This document shows, in pieces, positions 41,580 through 51,599 of a DNA stretch of 64,000 nucleotides. The notes under the pieces are model-generated. The model worked only from the letters and a program-made list of their open reading frames with translations. It was not told where the DNA came from and made no database searches. Positions within the stretch are counted from its first letter, which is position 1. Each line of letters starts with the position of its first letter. Source of the DNA: Flabesymbios commensalis (taxonomy: Eukaryota > Annelida > Polychaeta > Terebellida > Flabelligeridae); contig OZ024902.1 of NCBI GenBank assembly GCA_964017125.1, forward strand, positions 55,409,245-55,473,244, given 5' to 3'. A program made the position numbers and the translations under genes.

Positions 41580-41705
41580 TTGGTGAATGCGCAGCACAAA
41601 AAATTTGCAGCTCTAGTCTATGTACATGTTTACATCATATGGTCATATTAAGAACCCGAAATAAAATCACCGATTTTTTTATGATTTTAGCCTGGGCCAG
41701 TCCCT
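41580..41705. repeat. Family D right half
   Basis: 'ggtgaatgcgcagcacaaa' to 'gcctgggccagtccct' then TTAA. Lies exactly between the two duplicated segments. Confidence 0.8.
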
Positions 41706-41866
41706 TTAACTATAAGTGACAACAGCATCGCCTATTCCCTTATTCACATGTAGCTTGTACATATCTTTGAGTCACAAGACGACAAAACTTAGGTAGTAAA
41801 TCTGGCATCAACGCATTTTGCTACATTCACACACCCAGGTATATATAGTGGGGTATAAATTAGACA

Positions 41867-41970
41867 CCCAGCTAACACCTATTAACCCACTGTCAGTGTT
41901 GTTTTGATGTTGGGCGAGCGTCGCACACGATGAGCCAACATCAAAATAATATTGGGTCAACGTCCTGAGG
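41867..41970. repeat. Family A palindrome in duplication copy 2
   Basis: 'cccagctaacacctatta' to 'attgggtcaacgtcctg'; core 'gcgagcgtcgcacacgatg'. Confidence 0.65.
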
Positions 41971-42705
41971 ATATAACCGCCTATCTGTATGCACGTTACA
42001 ACAATCGATGTGCGCATATATCGTCTTATTGAGGTCGCAAGTCTCACTTTTAAATTTGAGATTCGCGCATGTTTAACCCCGGTGTGATAATAATACTGCT
42101 TTGCTGGGTCTGTATTTTCAAACTATTTTACAATGGAAAACATTAGACATTTCTGATTTTACTTCACTTTTACTTTCTCAACTCCAAAAACATATATTAT
42201 CTGGTATTTCTTATGTGACGCTCTCAACTCTCCCCTCGTGAAAGTCTATATGCCCACCAGTCATAAATCTTATTGAATGTACCCCCCCCCCCCCTGCTCA
42301 GTACGAACGCATTTGCTATATGTGTTTCCAAACCATCAATTTGTCATTCAGTTATGTCACTTTAAACGATCATAAAAATAAATAGTACTATGTTTACCAA
42401 GGATACCAGAAGGGGTTGTAGTATCCTCAGTTTTACAAACGATAACAAAGATGTAGGGTTTATGTTCCGATGTCAAGTCTGAAGACTTATCATCAGAATT
42501 TACATCTTACCCCCTGGTCACTGTAAGGACCTGTTCATTCATGTGCCATCTCAACTCCCCGGCGAACATACAGCCCTGCCATTTTGGCGCTTTGACGCTT
42601 CTACACATGGTCATCTCTGTCCTTCCAGCGAAGAATCTTTCCCGAGGACAAAACATCGACCCGATGTCCCAATCAATGTTGATAGGGGAGAAACACCATA
42701 TTTAT

Positions 42706-42953
42706 TTAACCCTTTAGCCGCCAAATTATTCAATCTGAATTTTCACCCACTTGAAGTTGTGTCTCGCTGACGCGATCCACAACTTCAAGTGAGTAAAAAT
42801 TATTCAGATTTGACAAAATGGAGGTCAACTGTTTTCAAATATTGCTGATTGATGTCACATTTTATCTTTACCATGTTCAAAAGGTGGTACAAAGTGTGCT
42901 AATATAAAAAATGAAAACCAGAATATATGCGGCACCGGCGGTTAAAGGATTAA
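42706..42953 (+). repeat. Family B element in duplication copy 2
   Basis: TTAA at 42706-42709 and 42950-42953. Right end 'ggcggttaaagg' followed by 'attaa'. Confidence 0.85.
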
Positions 42954-43067
42954 TACCCCAAGCGGGCATTGAATCCGCACGACAGACAACGACAATTAAA
43001 AAGCGACACCCTCTAACCATTGCGCCACGTCGTCCTTCTCTGATAATAATGCGGATTTTTTAAATTG

Positions 43068-43314
43068 TTAACCCTTTAGCCGCCAAATTATTCAAATATA
43101 ATTTTCAACCACTTGAAGTTGTGTCTCGCTGACGCGATCCACAACTTCGAGTGAGTGAAAATTATTCAGATTTGACAAAATAGGGGTCAACAAATTTCAA
43201 ATTTTGCTGATTAATGTCACTTTTTATCTTTAATATGTTTAAAAGCTGATATGTAATGAGCTAATAAAAAATGTAAAAAACTAATATGGACAGCACCGGC
43301 GGTTAAAGGGGTAA
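43068..43314 (+). repeat. Family B element, second in copy 2
   Basis: TTAA at 43068-43071; the right flank is GTAA. Complete, unlike its partner at 41427. Confidence 0.8.
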
Positions 43315-43432
43315 ATTTAATTCATGACATTGTTTGAAAAGAAAGTGTTAGGAAAAATCCTGCAAAAAATAATTATGAAGGCAAAGAACAAAGTGAAGAA
43401 AACAACACTTCTACGTAGCAATGAAAATATTA

Positions 43433-43495
43433 GTCGGTGTAGCATCTCGAGCCAACGTCTACAGCATTGTCACAACATTGAGCCAACCATCTTCT
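43433..43495. repeat. Family A core, worn
   Basis: 'gagccaacgtctacagcatt' and 'cacaacattgagccaac'. Confidence 0.4.
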
Positions 43496-43773
43496 CTGTG
43501 CACGGAGGTGTGACTTGGAGCGTGTAAGATTAATGTAGACATCACAGGCCCTGACTGCGACAACAGAGATATCACGGTGATGTGTGGCAGCCACAATCAC
43601 AGGGCATGACGGCCCAGTGACGGCCTGATGCCGGTCCAGCACGCCCAGCGTCTGCCCTACACTGAGCCGACGTAAACTCCGGGGGTGAGAAGCACCCACG
43701 CCCCCGTCCCACCTCCGTGTTTTATAAAACCTGAACATCAGAACAGGACATCCCGACTGACACGGGATGGCGA

Positions 43774-43838
43774 GCCGGTGGTGGGCTAATGCTGGGCCAG
43801 CGTCGTAGACGCTGGACCAGCATAAGCCCAACACCGGC
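43774..43838. repeat. Family A core palindrome, arm variant
   Basis: 'gccggtggtgggctaatgct' with the complement in the right arm ('agcataagcccaacaccggc'), core 'ggccagcgtcgtagacgc'. Confidence 0.8.
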
Positions 43839-43839
43839 T

Positions 43840-44700
43840 TATTGTATTGCCACTGCAGGAATGGTGTCTGCACAAGCTATTACAGGTCAGGCCGATCAGG
43901 TCCGATTTAACCTGCCATTCTGTAGATGAGCGGGGTCGCGTCGGACCGAGTGCATTTCGTGCACGGGTTCTGCTGGTGATGTTTTATAGAGCAAACTTTG
44001 ATGAACAATCACTCAAAAAAGTAATATAAGGTCCAACTGCCGTTGACATCGGCCGCGAAACAGTCTGGCTCGTCGCACTCAGCATAGTTACGTAATTTCA
44101 TTCAAATTAAATTAATTGTATCCTCTATCTAATTTCACACACTGAAACAACTTTAAAATTCCAAACACTTTGTGTTATGGCTGAAATGAAAGATGATTTT
44201 GACGTTATTTGCGTGGAAGTCGTCTTTTAGTCACTTCAAGTGCAGGAAAACCTCAGAGATAAATATTGACATTTAATCTATCATGTTCAGGTTTAATGAC
44301 TTACCGTGCTCGTAAAATGGCAAGTGGAGGGAAAGATTCGAAAATATACAAAATCCCGGGAAAATAATGATAGGTAATGATAATACATTTAAAAAAATGT
44401 TTTTATATGATACAGCTGGTAAAGTTCTATCTGTTTCACAAATATATGGAACTTAGCATTACGCCGTAATAGCCAATTAATAGACTAGTAATGCCATCTT
44501 TAACTAAATATAAGACACCAAGTCAAACACGTGGACTTCTCTCTAATAGGCCTACTCATACTAGTAAAATATCTTCAAAGCACAATACAAAAACTATGGT
44601 GCTAAATCTTTAAAAGTTTGCCATAAGATCACCAAAAGATGGGCAAAGTTAGTGTACGTAATGATCCGTGTTACTAAATTGTCAGTTTGGCCTTTCTCAG
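43840..44700. other. Unassigned stretch
   Basis: No gene or repeat recognised. Confidence 0.45.
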
Positions 44701-44810
44701 TTATGTGTTCTCCTGCCATACAGGCACTCAGTGAACACTGCCCAGTATTGCTCTACTGCTGGGCCAACGTATGTGACGCTGACCCAACAGTAGAGCAAGA
44801 GAACACATAA
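44701..44810. repeat. Family A-like palindrome with new outer ends
   Basis: Inner 'ttgctctactgctgggcc' / 'acccaacagtagagcaa', outer 'ttatgtgttctc' / 'gagaacacataa'. The CCCAGCAAACA ends are absent. Confidence 0.75.
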
Positions 44811-45079
44811 AGCACCAATATTCCACTACCAATCCTCTCACAACTATATAGCCCTGTCCATGTCCGCACTATGATCTATCACCATTTGGAACCGATGGAA
44901 AAATATTTCTGTATATAAAAAACGCTGACGAGTGCTCAAGTGAAACAGACTCCAGCAATGTTTATGGAACGAAAACCAGTAATTGCTGGAATAAAATAAG
45001 AACATTATAGCAAAATCTTCATGCATTTTAAAGGACGGTTGAACAGTAAAATGCTTATTATTATTATTATTTATTTAGA

Positions 45080-45480
45080 CTATTTATATAGTCCGCGATA
45101 AATCGTTCTGTTTTTATGTTGTTCCGGTGTCGACAATGTTTTAACAAGGTGGATTTTTATAGCGCGATATTTCAGCAAAAATATATTCTGTTTCAGTCTG
45201 AAATTATCGCGCGATAACCCAGTTTACTCAAAACATTTGTATACAATTTGTACAACGTCGGCCCAGCGTCTTAGACGCTGGTCCAGCATTGTACAAATGT
45301 TATACAAATGTTTTGTGTTTCTGGGAACGCGTTTTATCGCGTCGCGCTATGTGTAAATTGCATAGCTGAGATAAGTATTATCAAGGAATCTCAATATTGA
45401 GATTCCTTAGTAATATCGATTCTTGGCGCGCTATTTTTTATCGCGTGATTTACATTTTTTTGAGGACTGTGTAAACCGGC
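45080..45480. repeat. Older 'cgcgataa' inverted element with a nested insertion
   Basis: Words 'cgcgataa', 'tagcgcgata', 'ttatcgcgtcgcgcta' and 'ttttatcgcgtg' recur in opposite orientation on both sides of the family A copy at 45218. A small palindrome 'aaggaatctcaatattgag' sits at 45379. Confidence 0.55.
45218..45325. repeat. Family A palindrome nested in another repeat
   Basis: 'cccagtttactcaaaacatt' and 'aaatgttttgtgtttctggg', core 'gcccagcgtcttagacgctg'. Confidence 0.85.
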
Positions 45481-45493
45481 CCTTTATGTCCCC

Positions 45494-45741
45494 TTAACCC
45501 TTAAAGCGCTGAATTAATGTGTCAAAAAACATTGCAACAAAAGGAGTTTTTCAATTTGAAATCAACATAAATGTCTTGGTTAGCTTTTTCTGATTCATTT
45601 GAATACCTATTTTAAGGGTCGACAGCCATTAGAAATATTTTTACACTTACAGTGCGGGGGTAGACTTAAGTCGTCAGAATCTGACGTCTACAGACGTCAG
45701 ATTCTGACGACTAAAGTCGATCCCCGCGCTGAAAGGGTTAA
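45494..45741 (+). repeat. Family C element 1 of a tandem array
   Basis: TTAA at 45494-45497 and 45738-45741. 'cccttaaagcgctgaatt' to 'cccgcgctgaaaggg'. Both hairpin arms have 'gtcgtcag' or complement. Confidence 0.88.
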
Positions 45742-45938
45742 CCCTTGAAGCGCTGATTTTTTTCTGAAAATTTTGGTGACTAAAGGTTTTTTTCAATTTG
45801 AAATCTTCTTAAAGATCTTAGTTACCTCTTTCTGCTTCACTTGAATACATATGGCATGGGTCTACGGTCATTATAAATATTTTAATTCTTACTGTGCGGG
45901 GATCGACTTTAGACGTAGGAATCTGACGTCTACAGACG
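45742..45938 (+). repeat. Family C element 2, stops at the hairpin centre
   Basis: Starts 'cccttgaagcgctga' directly at the shared TTAA and ends at 'gacgtctacagacgt', where element 3 begins. Confidence 0.8.
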
Positions 45939-46100
45939 TAAAGCGCTGATTTTTTTTATGTAAACCAAAGGTATTTTTTTCAATTTCAAATCATCATAAA
46001 TGTGAATACCTGAGTTCTGAGTCTACGGCTGTTATAAATATTTTAATTCTTACTGTGCGGGGATCGACTTTAGACGTCAGAATCTGACGTCTACAGACGT
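45939..46100 (+). repeat. Family C element 3, same cut
   Basis: 'aaagcgctgattttttttat' to 'gacgtctacagacgt'; lacks the right end like element 2. Confidence 0.8.
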
Positions 46101-46293
46101 GGAGCGCTGATTTTTTTTATGTAAACCATGGAAACCAAAGGTATTTTTTTTCAATTTCAAATCTTCATAAATGTGAATACCTGAGTTCTGAGTCTACGGC
46201 CGTTATAAATATTTTTTAATTCTTACAGTGCGGGGATCGACTCAGACGTCAGAATCTGACGTCTGAAGTGGATCATCGCGCTGTAAGGATCAA
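46101..46293 (+). repeat. Family C element 4
   Basis: 'ggagcgctgatttttt' to 'catcgcgctgtaaggat'. Only one hairpin unit 'gacgtcagaatctgacgtc'. Confidence 0.8.
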
Positions 46294-46422
46294 ATATGCA
46301 CGATCTGCATCGTAAGGAGATGAAATGATACAAATATTGATACTCCGACGTGGAAAATATCAAGATAAACTCAGACTCAGACTCGTTTATTTGTTTTCTA
46401 CATAATAATACGATTAACATGA

Positions 46423-46667
46423 TTAACCCTTCAACCGCCGGTGTCGCATATATTGGGGTTTTAATTTTTTATTAGCACATTAATTACCCCTTTAAAACAT
46501 GTTATAGATAAAATATGACATCAATCAGCAATACATGAAAACAGTTGACCTCCATTTTGTCAATTCTGAATAATTTTCACTCACTCGAAGTTGTGGATCG
46601 CGTCAGCGAGACACAGCTTCAAGTGGGTGAAAATTAAGATTGAATAATTTGGCGGTTAAAGGGTTAA
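46423..46667 (-). repeat. Family B element, intact TTAA duplications
   Basis: TTAA at 46423-46426 and 46664-46667; 'cccttcaaccgccgg' / 'ggcggttaaaggg'. Confidence 0.87.
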
Positions 46668-46839
46668 CATGATTAACAAAACAAACGTTTTTTAAAAACA
46701 AAAAGTATAGGGGGAAGTATCGATGCCTGTCAGCAGCTGTTAGACGTAATACCCACTAAGCACGTCTATAATCGTTTTAAATCTATTTTATTACCCGGTT
46801 GAGTCAGTTATTCAGGATGGAAATTTATTGTGTGTTTGA

Positions 46840-46959
46840 ACAGCAAGATTTTCAAAGGTTTGGTCTCAAATGAAACAAATATGAGTAATTTTACTCACTT
46901 TGAAGGTGTGTGACAAATGGGTGAAAAGTTAAGTTATTTAATTTAACGGGTTAAGTGGG
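46840..46959. repeat. Family B relative, worn
   Basis: 'ggtctcaaatgaaacaaat' and 'aatttaacgggttaa'; hairpin mostly gone. Abuts the family D element at TTAA. Confidence 0.5.
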
Positions 46960-47335
46960 TTAAAGGGACTGGCCCACGCTAAAATAATAAAAAAAATCGG
47001 TAATTTTATTTTGGCTTCTTAATATGACCATATGATGTAAACATGTCCATAGACTAGAACTGCAAACGTTTTTTAATTTTTCTGCTGCGCATTCACCAGT
47101 TAGACTAGATATAGAGACGAAATTCCCGTATTTCTAATTTTTGACATGGTTGTCAATAATTAGAAATCAGGAATTTCGTCTCTATATCTAGCCTAACTGG
47201 TGAATGCGTAGCACGAAAAATTAAAAAAAATATACAGTTCTAGTCTATGGACATGTTTACATCATATGGTCATATTAAGAAGCCAAAATAAAATCACAGA
47301 TTTTTGATGATTATAGCGTGGGCCAGTCCCTTTAA
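46960..47335. repeat. Family D long hairpin element, arm variant
   Basis: TTAA at both ends (46960-46963, 47332-47335). Both tips read 'gactggcccacgcta' or complement, whereas 11955 and 31234 have a different tip in both arms. Confidence 0.9.
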
Positions 47336-47339
47336 GGGT

Positions 47340-48120
47340 GAAACCGCCGTGAAATAGACATTTTTGTCCTCTTTTGTACCAACAAACGGAGAAATCTACC
47401 TTACCGGTGACAAAGAGGGGTGACAATGGGCGATTGTGCGCTGTATAAACTTGAAACTGAAACGGGCCTCAGATAATAAAGTGGTGCGCGGAGCTGTGGA
47501 CTCACATTACGTCCATATTACTCCCAGTTGAGCAGTCCCGGTGAGCATCACTCTCTGTAATACCTGAGTCAGTGAAGCGCATAATAGATAAACAGTATTA
47601 CCTTAAGTACCAGGAGACACCCAGTGGCCCCTCCCCTTTTACAACAAATGAATGCTGTGATTAATTAATTAAAATAAATGATTTTGCGTATGTTTTTTTC
47701 CTGTTAGTTTACATTGTGTAAATACCAAACAATTTTTTTTCTGATGGATTAAACCCCCAGACATCTCAACTCCGCCTCCAACTCTTTCCGCCCCTGACAC
47801 CATTACTCAATCATAGAACACGTGTTTTTTAAAACGAAAGCGGGTATTATTAAGTATACATCAATCAGGTTAATATAATATAATTAATGTCATTCATACA
47901 ATAGTTTGATGTCAATAAAACCGCTTTTTAAATTAAAGCTTGTATTATATAAAACCTAATAGCTGTGATGACAATCACATTGATTTTAAGCGCTCAGACA
48001 GAAACACAACATCCTTAGGGTTCACTTTATTTTAACTCTTGCGTTGCTAGGCCCGTATAAATACATTGTCAAAGAAGTTTGAAGCCAAATATATGCCACT
48101 GGAAATGGCAAAAATAGTTT
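47340..48120. other. Unassigned stretch
   Basis: AT-rich; no gene or repeat recognised. Confidence 0.45.
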
Positions 48121-48124
48121 GTGT

Positions 48125-48190
48125 CACCCAATGTTGGTTCAACGTTGGGCCGGCCTCGCAGATGGCGGTCTATTAAGCCATCATTGGGTG
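48125..48190. repeat. Family A core palindrome
   Basis: 'cacccaatgttggttcaacg' to 'aagccatcattgggtg'; core 'gggccggcctcgcagatgg'. Confidence 0.6.
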
Positions 48191-48345
48191 ATTATTTGTA
48201 TTATAATATGATAACAGTAAATACATTTGACAGACACAGACTTGGTCTATGGAAAGCTGAAAAAGCTTAGTCCTGCACTCTTTTCACTGTTATAGGTTAG
48301 ATAAAATAGAGGTGTCTAAACAACAAATGTATGGAATACGTACGT

Positions 48346-48575
48346 AACCATGGAGACCAAAGGGTTTTTTTCAATTAGAAATCATCATAAATGTATTAGT
48401 TAGCTCTTCCCGATTCATTTGAAAACCTATGTTATGGCCATTTTCGGCCATTATAAATATTTTTACTCTCACAGTGCGGTCTCACAGTGCGGGGATCGAC
48501 TTTAGTCGTCAGAATCTGACGTCTACAGACGTCAGATTCTGACGACTAAAGTCGATCCCCGCACTGTGAGGGTTA
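48346..48575 (+). repeat. Family C element
   Basis: 'aaccatggagaccaaaggg' to 'ccgcactgtgagggtta'. Both hairpin arms have 'agtcgtcag' or complement. An 11-bp stutter 'tctcacagtgc' occurs near 48470-48490. Confidence 0.85.
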
Positions 48576-49315
48576 ATATATGCGGCAACTTGCAATCAAA
48601 GGGTTATGTCTGCAGCGTATTATAGCAAGTTATGTCAAGGATCAAAATATAAATTGCGTGAAATTATGAGCAATTATTCATCTCCAAATATAGGATGTAA
48701 TATTATTTGTATTGAGTGTCAAACCATTAAGTTGACTCCCTGTACCATGTACATGTGTACGCCGCTATCGGGACTGCAATGGTTCGAACCCCTGGGGTTC
48801 TGCACCCGTCTCATATATTTCTCATATCCTTATATCTCACAGGTCACTGATTTCATTTATGTTTCTTCCACTATTTTAATCACACGTCACGTGGCCTTCT
48901 TTGATCTTTTCACCCTCAGTCACCATGCCATGTAGAACGTATTCCATCAAAGAAAAACATAGTAATTTTGTCGTGTCATTCAAAATGGGCACCTCAGAGC
49001 TAGCCCCACCCCATCTTTTTTTAGAAATAATGGTTTTGAATCTTTCTTCAGAAATATTTTTTTCTTTCCTTATAAATAAACAGAATGCATAAGGAATTCG
49101 GCGATGACATATTCATTTTATACGTTTTTAGCCCGATATGAATGTTTTCGATTTTACACAATTATGCTGTACTAATTAAGGCTAAATACATTTGAAATTA
49201 TCGATCTGCTTGCTAGCCACCAATACAACCATAAAATTGATTTAAAAAGAGAGATCAGCTGCATGTGTATTACATATAAATTTGGTGCGAAAATCAGGTG
49301 AATATCTGCCCATTT
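48576..49315. other. Unassigned stretch
   Basis: Open frames at 48606-49092 show no family motif and look like chance. Confidence 0.45.
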
Positions 49316-49590
49316 TGTATAGGATAAAGTCCGAAGAGGTCTAAATTCTTAGCTGTGAAAAGGGTCTAGGCCGAAGGCCGAGACCCTTTTCACAGCTAAG
49401 AATGTAGAGCTTCGAGGGTTTTGATTCACTTAAAACACATCCGAACATAATGATGATCTCTCATAATCAACAGCTCGGTCACACCTGATTGATTTTAGTA
49501 CCATAGGCCTAACATGTTAATCGGTCTATACTAGGTCAACAACAACTCTCCATTCCCAGCTTAGAATGTAGTGGTCGAACAAAGAAACTA
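49316..49590 (+). repeat. Interspersed repeat, copy 1 with hairpin
   Basis: Shares 'aacacatc', 'caacagctcggtcacacctg' and 'ctctccattccc' with 62316-62574 in reverse. Hairpin 49345-49403: 'attcttagctgtgaaaaggg' and complement. Confidence 0.75.
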
Positions 49591-49859
49591 ATGTAGTGGT
49601 GTGTTTTAAAGCACTAGTATAAACATGATAACATATTACACGTGGTGGTTCAAATGGGTTTATCCGTTGTAATCGTTCAAGCTTGAATTGAACATGGACG
49701 ACCAAAAGTTATGAAAACATTTGAACGACCGCAAGCGAAGAGCTAATTTGAAAAACAACAATTTAAGTTGTGAGAACATTAGAACGACGAACACCTCATT
49801 TTGAACGACCACAAAAAGTAGTGTGTGAGAGCATGCGGCATCTGCTCAGCTCTTATTAC

Positions 49860-50013
49860 CAGTGGCGGATCCAGGATCTGAAGAAAGGGGGGCGCCCGGG
49901 GTTTTGGGGCTTGCCCTCAAGATTTTTTGGTAAATTTTAGCCAATTTAGGGGACTTTTTGAAGTATTTGGGCGCGCGCCTCCTGCGCCCCCCCCCCGCCT
50001 AGATCCGCCACTG
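49860..50013. mobile_element. MITE with CAGTGGCGGATCC ends
   Basis: 'cagtggcggatccagg' and 'cctagatccgccactg' terminal repeats, 154 bp, G/C-rich inner arms with a C run. Such ends are common in animal hAT-type MITEs. Flanks share ATTAC (5 bp), shorter than the usual 8-bp hAT duplication. Confidence 0.8.
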
Positions 50014-50181
50014 ATTACATACTATACTTGTTGTAGTCATATTCTAATTATGTATTATTCAGATACGAGGGTTTCCACTTTTATCACATGAACGCACACG
50101 TGAAAACCATGGCAGCATGAGGGGAAGCAGTTGAGTGCCCAATCATGTCAGTAGTAAAAGCTGCCAACATTTTCTACTCAC

Positions 50182-50371
50182 CAGTCGTATTGTTTCGTTT
50201 GTGGCAAGCCTGCGTGCATTTGCTGTCCGCTCTATTAAAAACACAAAAAGGACGACATAATCGGTATAACTGGGCATTTTTGTGTAATGCACACGCATCA
50301 TCCACTCCAGCAGTCATGTTCTCCATAATGAGGTCAATGATTTCTTCTGGGATAAATTTGTTTGGGAGCCA
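50182..50371 (-). CDS. Candidate internal exon, unknown protein
   Basis: Acceptor 'gtttaccttttgctccag' and donor 'CGACTG|GTGAGT' bracket 190 open bases (63 codons plus one base): 'WLPNKFIPEEIIDLIMENM' ... 'CRPFCVFNRADSKCTQACHK'. Good splice sites and a protein-like composition, but no neighbouring exon or family was found. Confidence 0.4.
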
Positions 50372-50430
50372 CTGGAGCAAAAGGTAAACTTTTGCATGCT
50401 TTATGAGCCCGCACAAACACACCACAACTC

Positions 50431-50525
50431 ACTGCTGAAAATATTTGTATAACATTTGTAAAATGTTGGACCAACGTTGGGCCGACGTTATACAAAAGTT
50501 ATAGAAATGTTTTGTGTTTGCTGGG
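50431..50525. repeat. Family A palindrome without its left end
   Basis: Left starts 'actgctgaaaatatttgtat', right ends 'ttgtgtttgctggg'. 'cactgctgaaa' occurs just before and just after, as if duplicated on insertion. Confidence 0.75.
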
Positions 50526-50914
50526 AATTCACTGCTGAAACAAGTTCACGTGCATTAATAGGCAGGGACGTTTATGTCTGGAGTCTTCTATGCCCTGCCA
50601 TTCAGAGAAAATCAAATAGCCGCCAGACGAAATCAACTCTCTTTTCATGGACGATTTCCCCTTAAAAGCATGTCATAAGAGGTCCGTCTGCAGCGCGAGT
50701 AACACCGGCGTCTCCTCGCAAAACGCCATGTCTACAGCGCGCTCCTAAATGAGGCCCATTCAACCTTCTTTCCATGTTTACCGGCCAGAGAACCAGTTGG
50801 CAGAAAATATTGTAGTGAAGCAATCGCGGCATTTTAATTTTATTAGGCCCCTACATAGTCCGGAATAACTGGGAATCGCGACGCGATAGAAAATAGCGTT
50901 TCATATTTAAACCA

Positions 50915-51069
50915 TTAACCATTTAACCGCCAAATTATTCAATCTGAATTTTCACCTACTTGATGTTGTGGATCGCTGTTCAGCGATCCACAACATCAGG
51001 TGAGTGAAAATTATTCAGATATGCCAAAATGGAGGTCAACTATTTTTACATCTTGCTAATTGATGTCAC
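50915..51069 (+). repeat. Family B element, truncated, with changed arms
   Basis: TTAA then 'ccatttaaccgcc'. Hairpin 'cttgatgttgtggatcgctg' / 'cagcgatccacaacatcagg'. Right end lost. Confidence 0.8.
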
Positions 51070-51140
51070 GAAGTAGCTATTTTTACATTCACGGTCATCG
51101 TGTAAATCCTTGACTCCTGAACAGTATACTTTGTCCTAGG

Positions 51141-51229
51141 GACGTATATCGTTACACAAGTACTAGAGGGTCGTATCTGCCACTTTAACAAGTGCCAGAT
51201 ACAACCCTTTGATACGTAAGTGACGAGAT
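51141..51229. repeat. Family E hairpin
   Basis: 'agggtcgtatctgccactt' / 'aagtgccagatacaaccctt' and outer 'gtatatcgttac' / 'gtaagtgacgagat'. Confidence 0.75.
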
Positions 51230-51599
51230 GTACAATGTGTGATACTCGTGCATGCATGAGTTTCGTGTAGGTGAAAAATCTCCAATGTTTGTATATATAT
51301 CCTGTGACACAAATCGCAGATACTCGATCCTTTCGTCACGAAATCGACCGACGATGATAAAACGGTGGGTGTGTTAATACTTACCATGCACGATTTACGA
51401 GGTTTATTTCGCTAGAGGGCGCGGTACGAGCCTGGTGTGGGGAGGGGATGCCAAGATCCGCGCCGTTTATGTCTCACCAGATAAGACGATAAGGCAGGAA
51501 ACTGTAGACGTGTAATCGCTCCCTTCATTTTAGATCGTTTTTTTACTGCGCTTGATATTGCAGATATTGGTTTTCTATTAATTTGTAAAATCAGAGTAT

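Larger units (their letters stand above)
41706..43213 (+). repeat. Segmental duplication, copy 2
   Basis: Starts 'ttaactataagtgacaac'. Same order of features as copy 1 without the 40749 hairpin; has a C run at about 42286. Confidence 0.85.

Noticed and set aside
43496-43740. GC-rich block open on the minus strand with splice-like borders
   Set aside because: The plus strand is equally open, no domain or partner exon is visible; could be an exon, but not supported.
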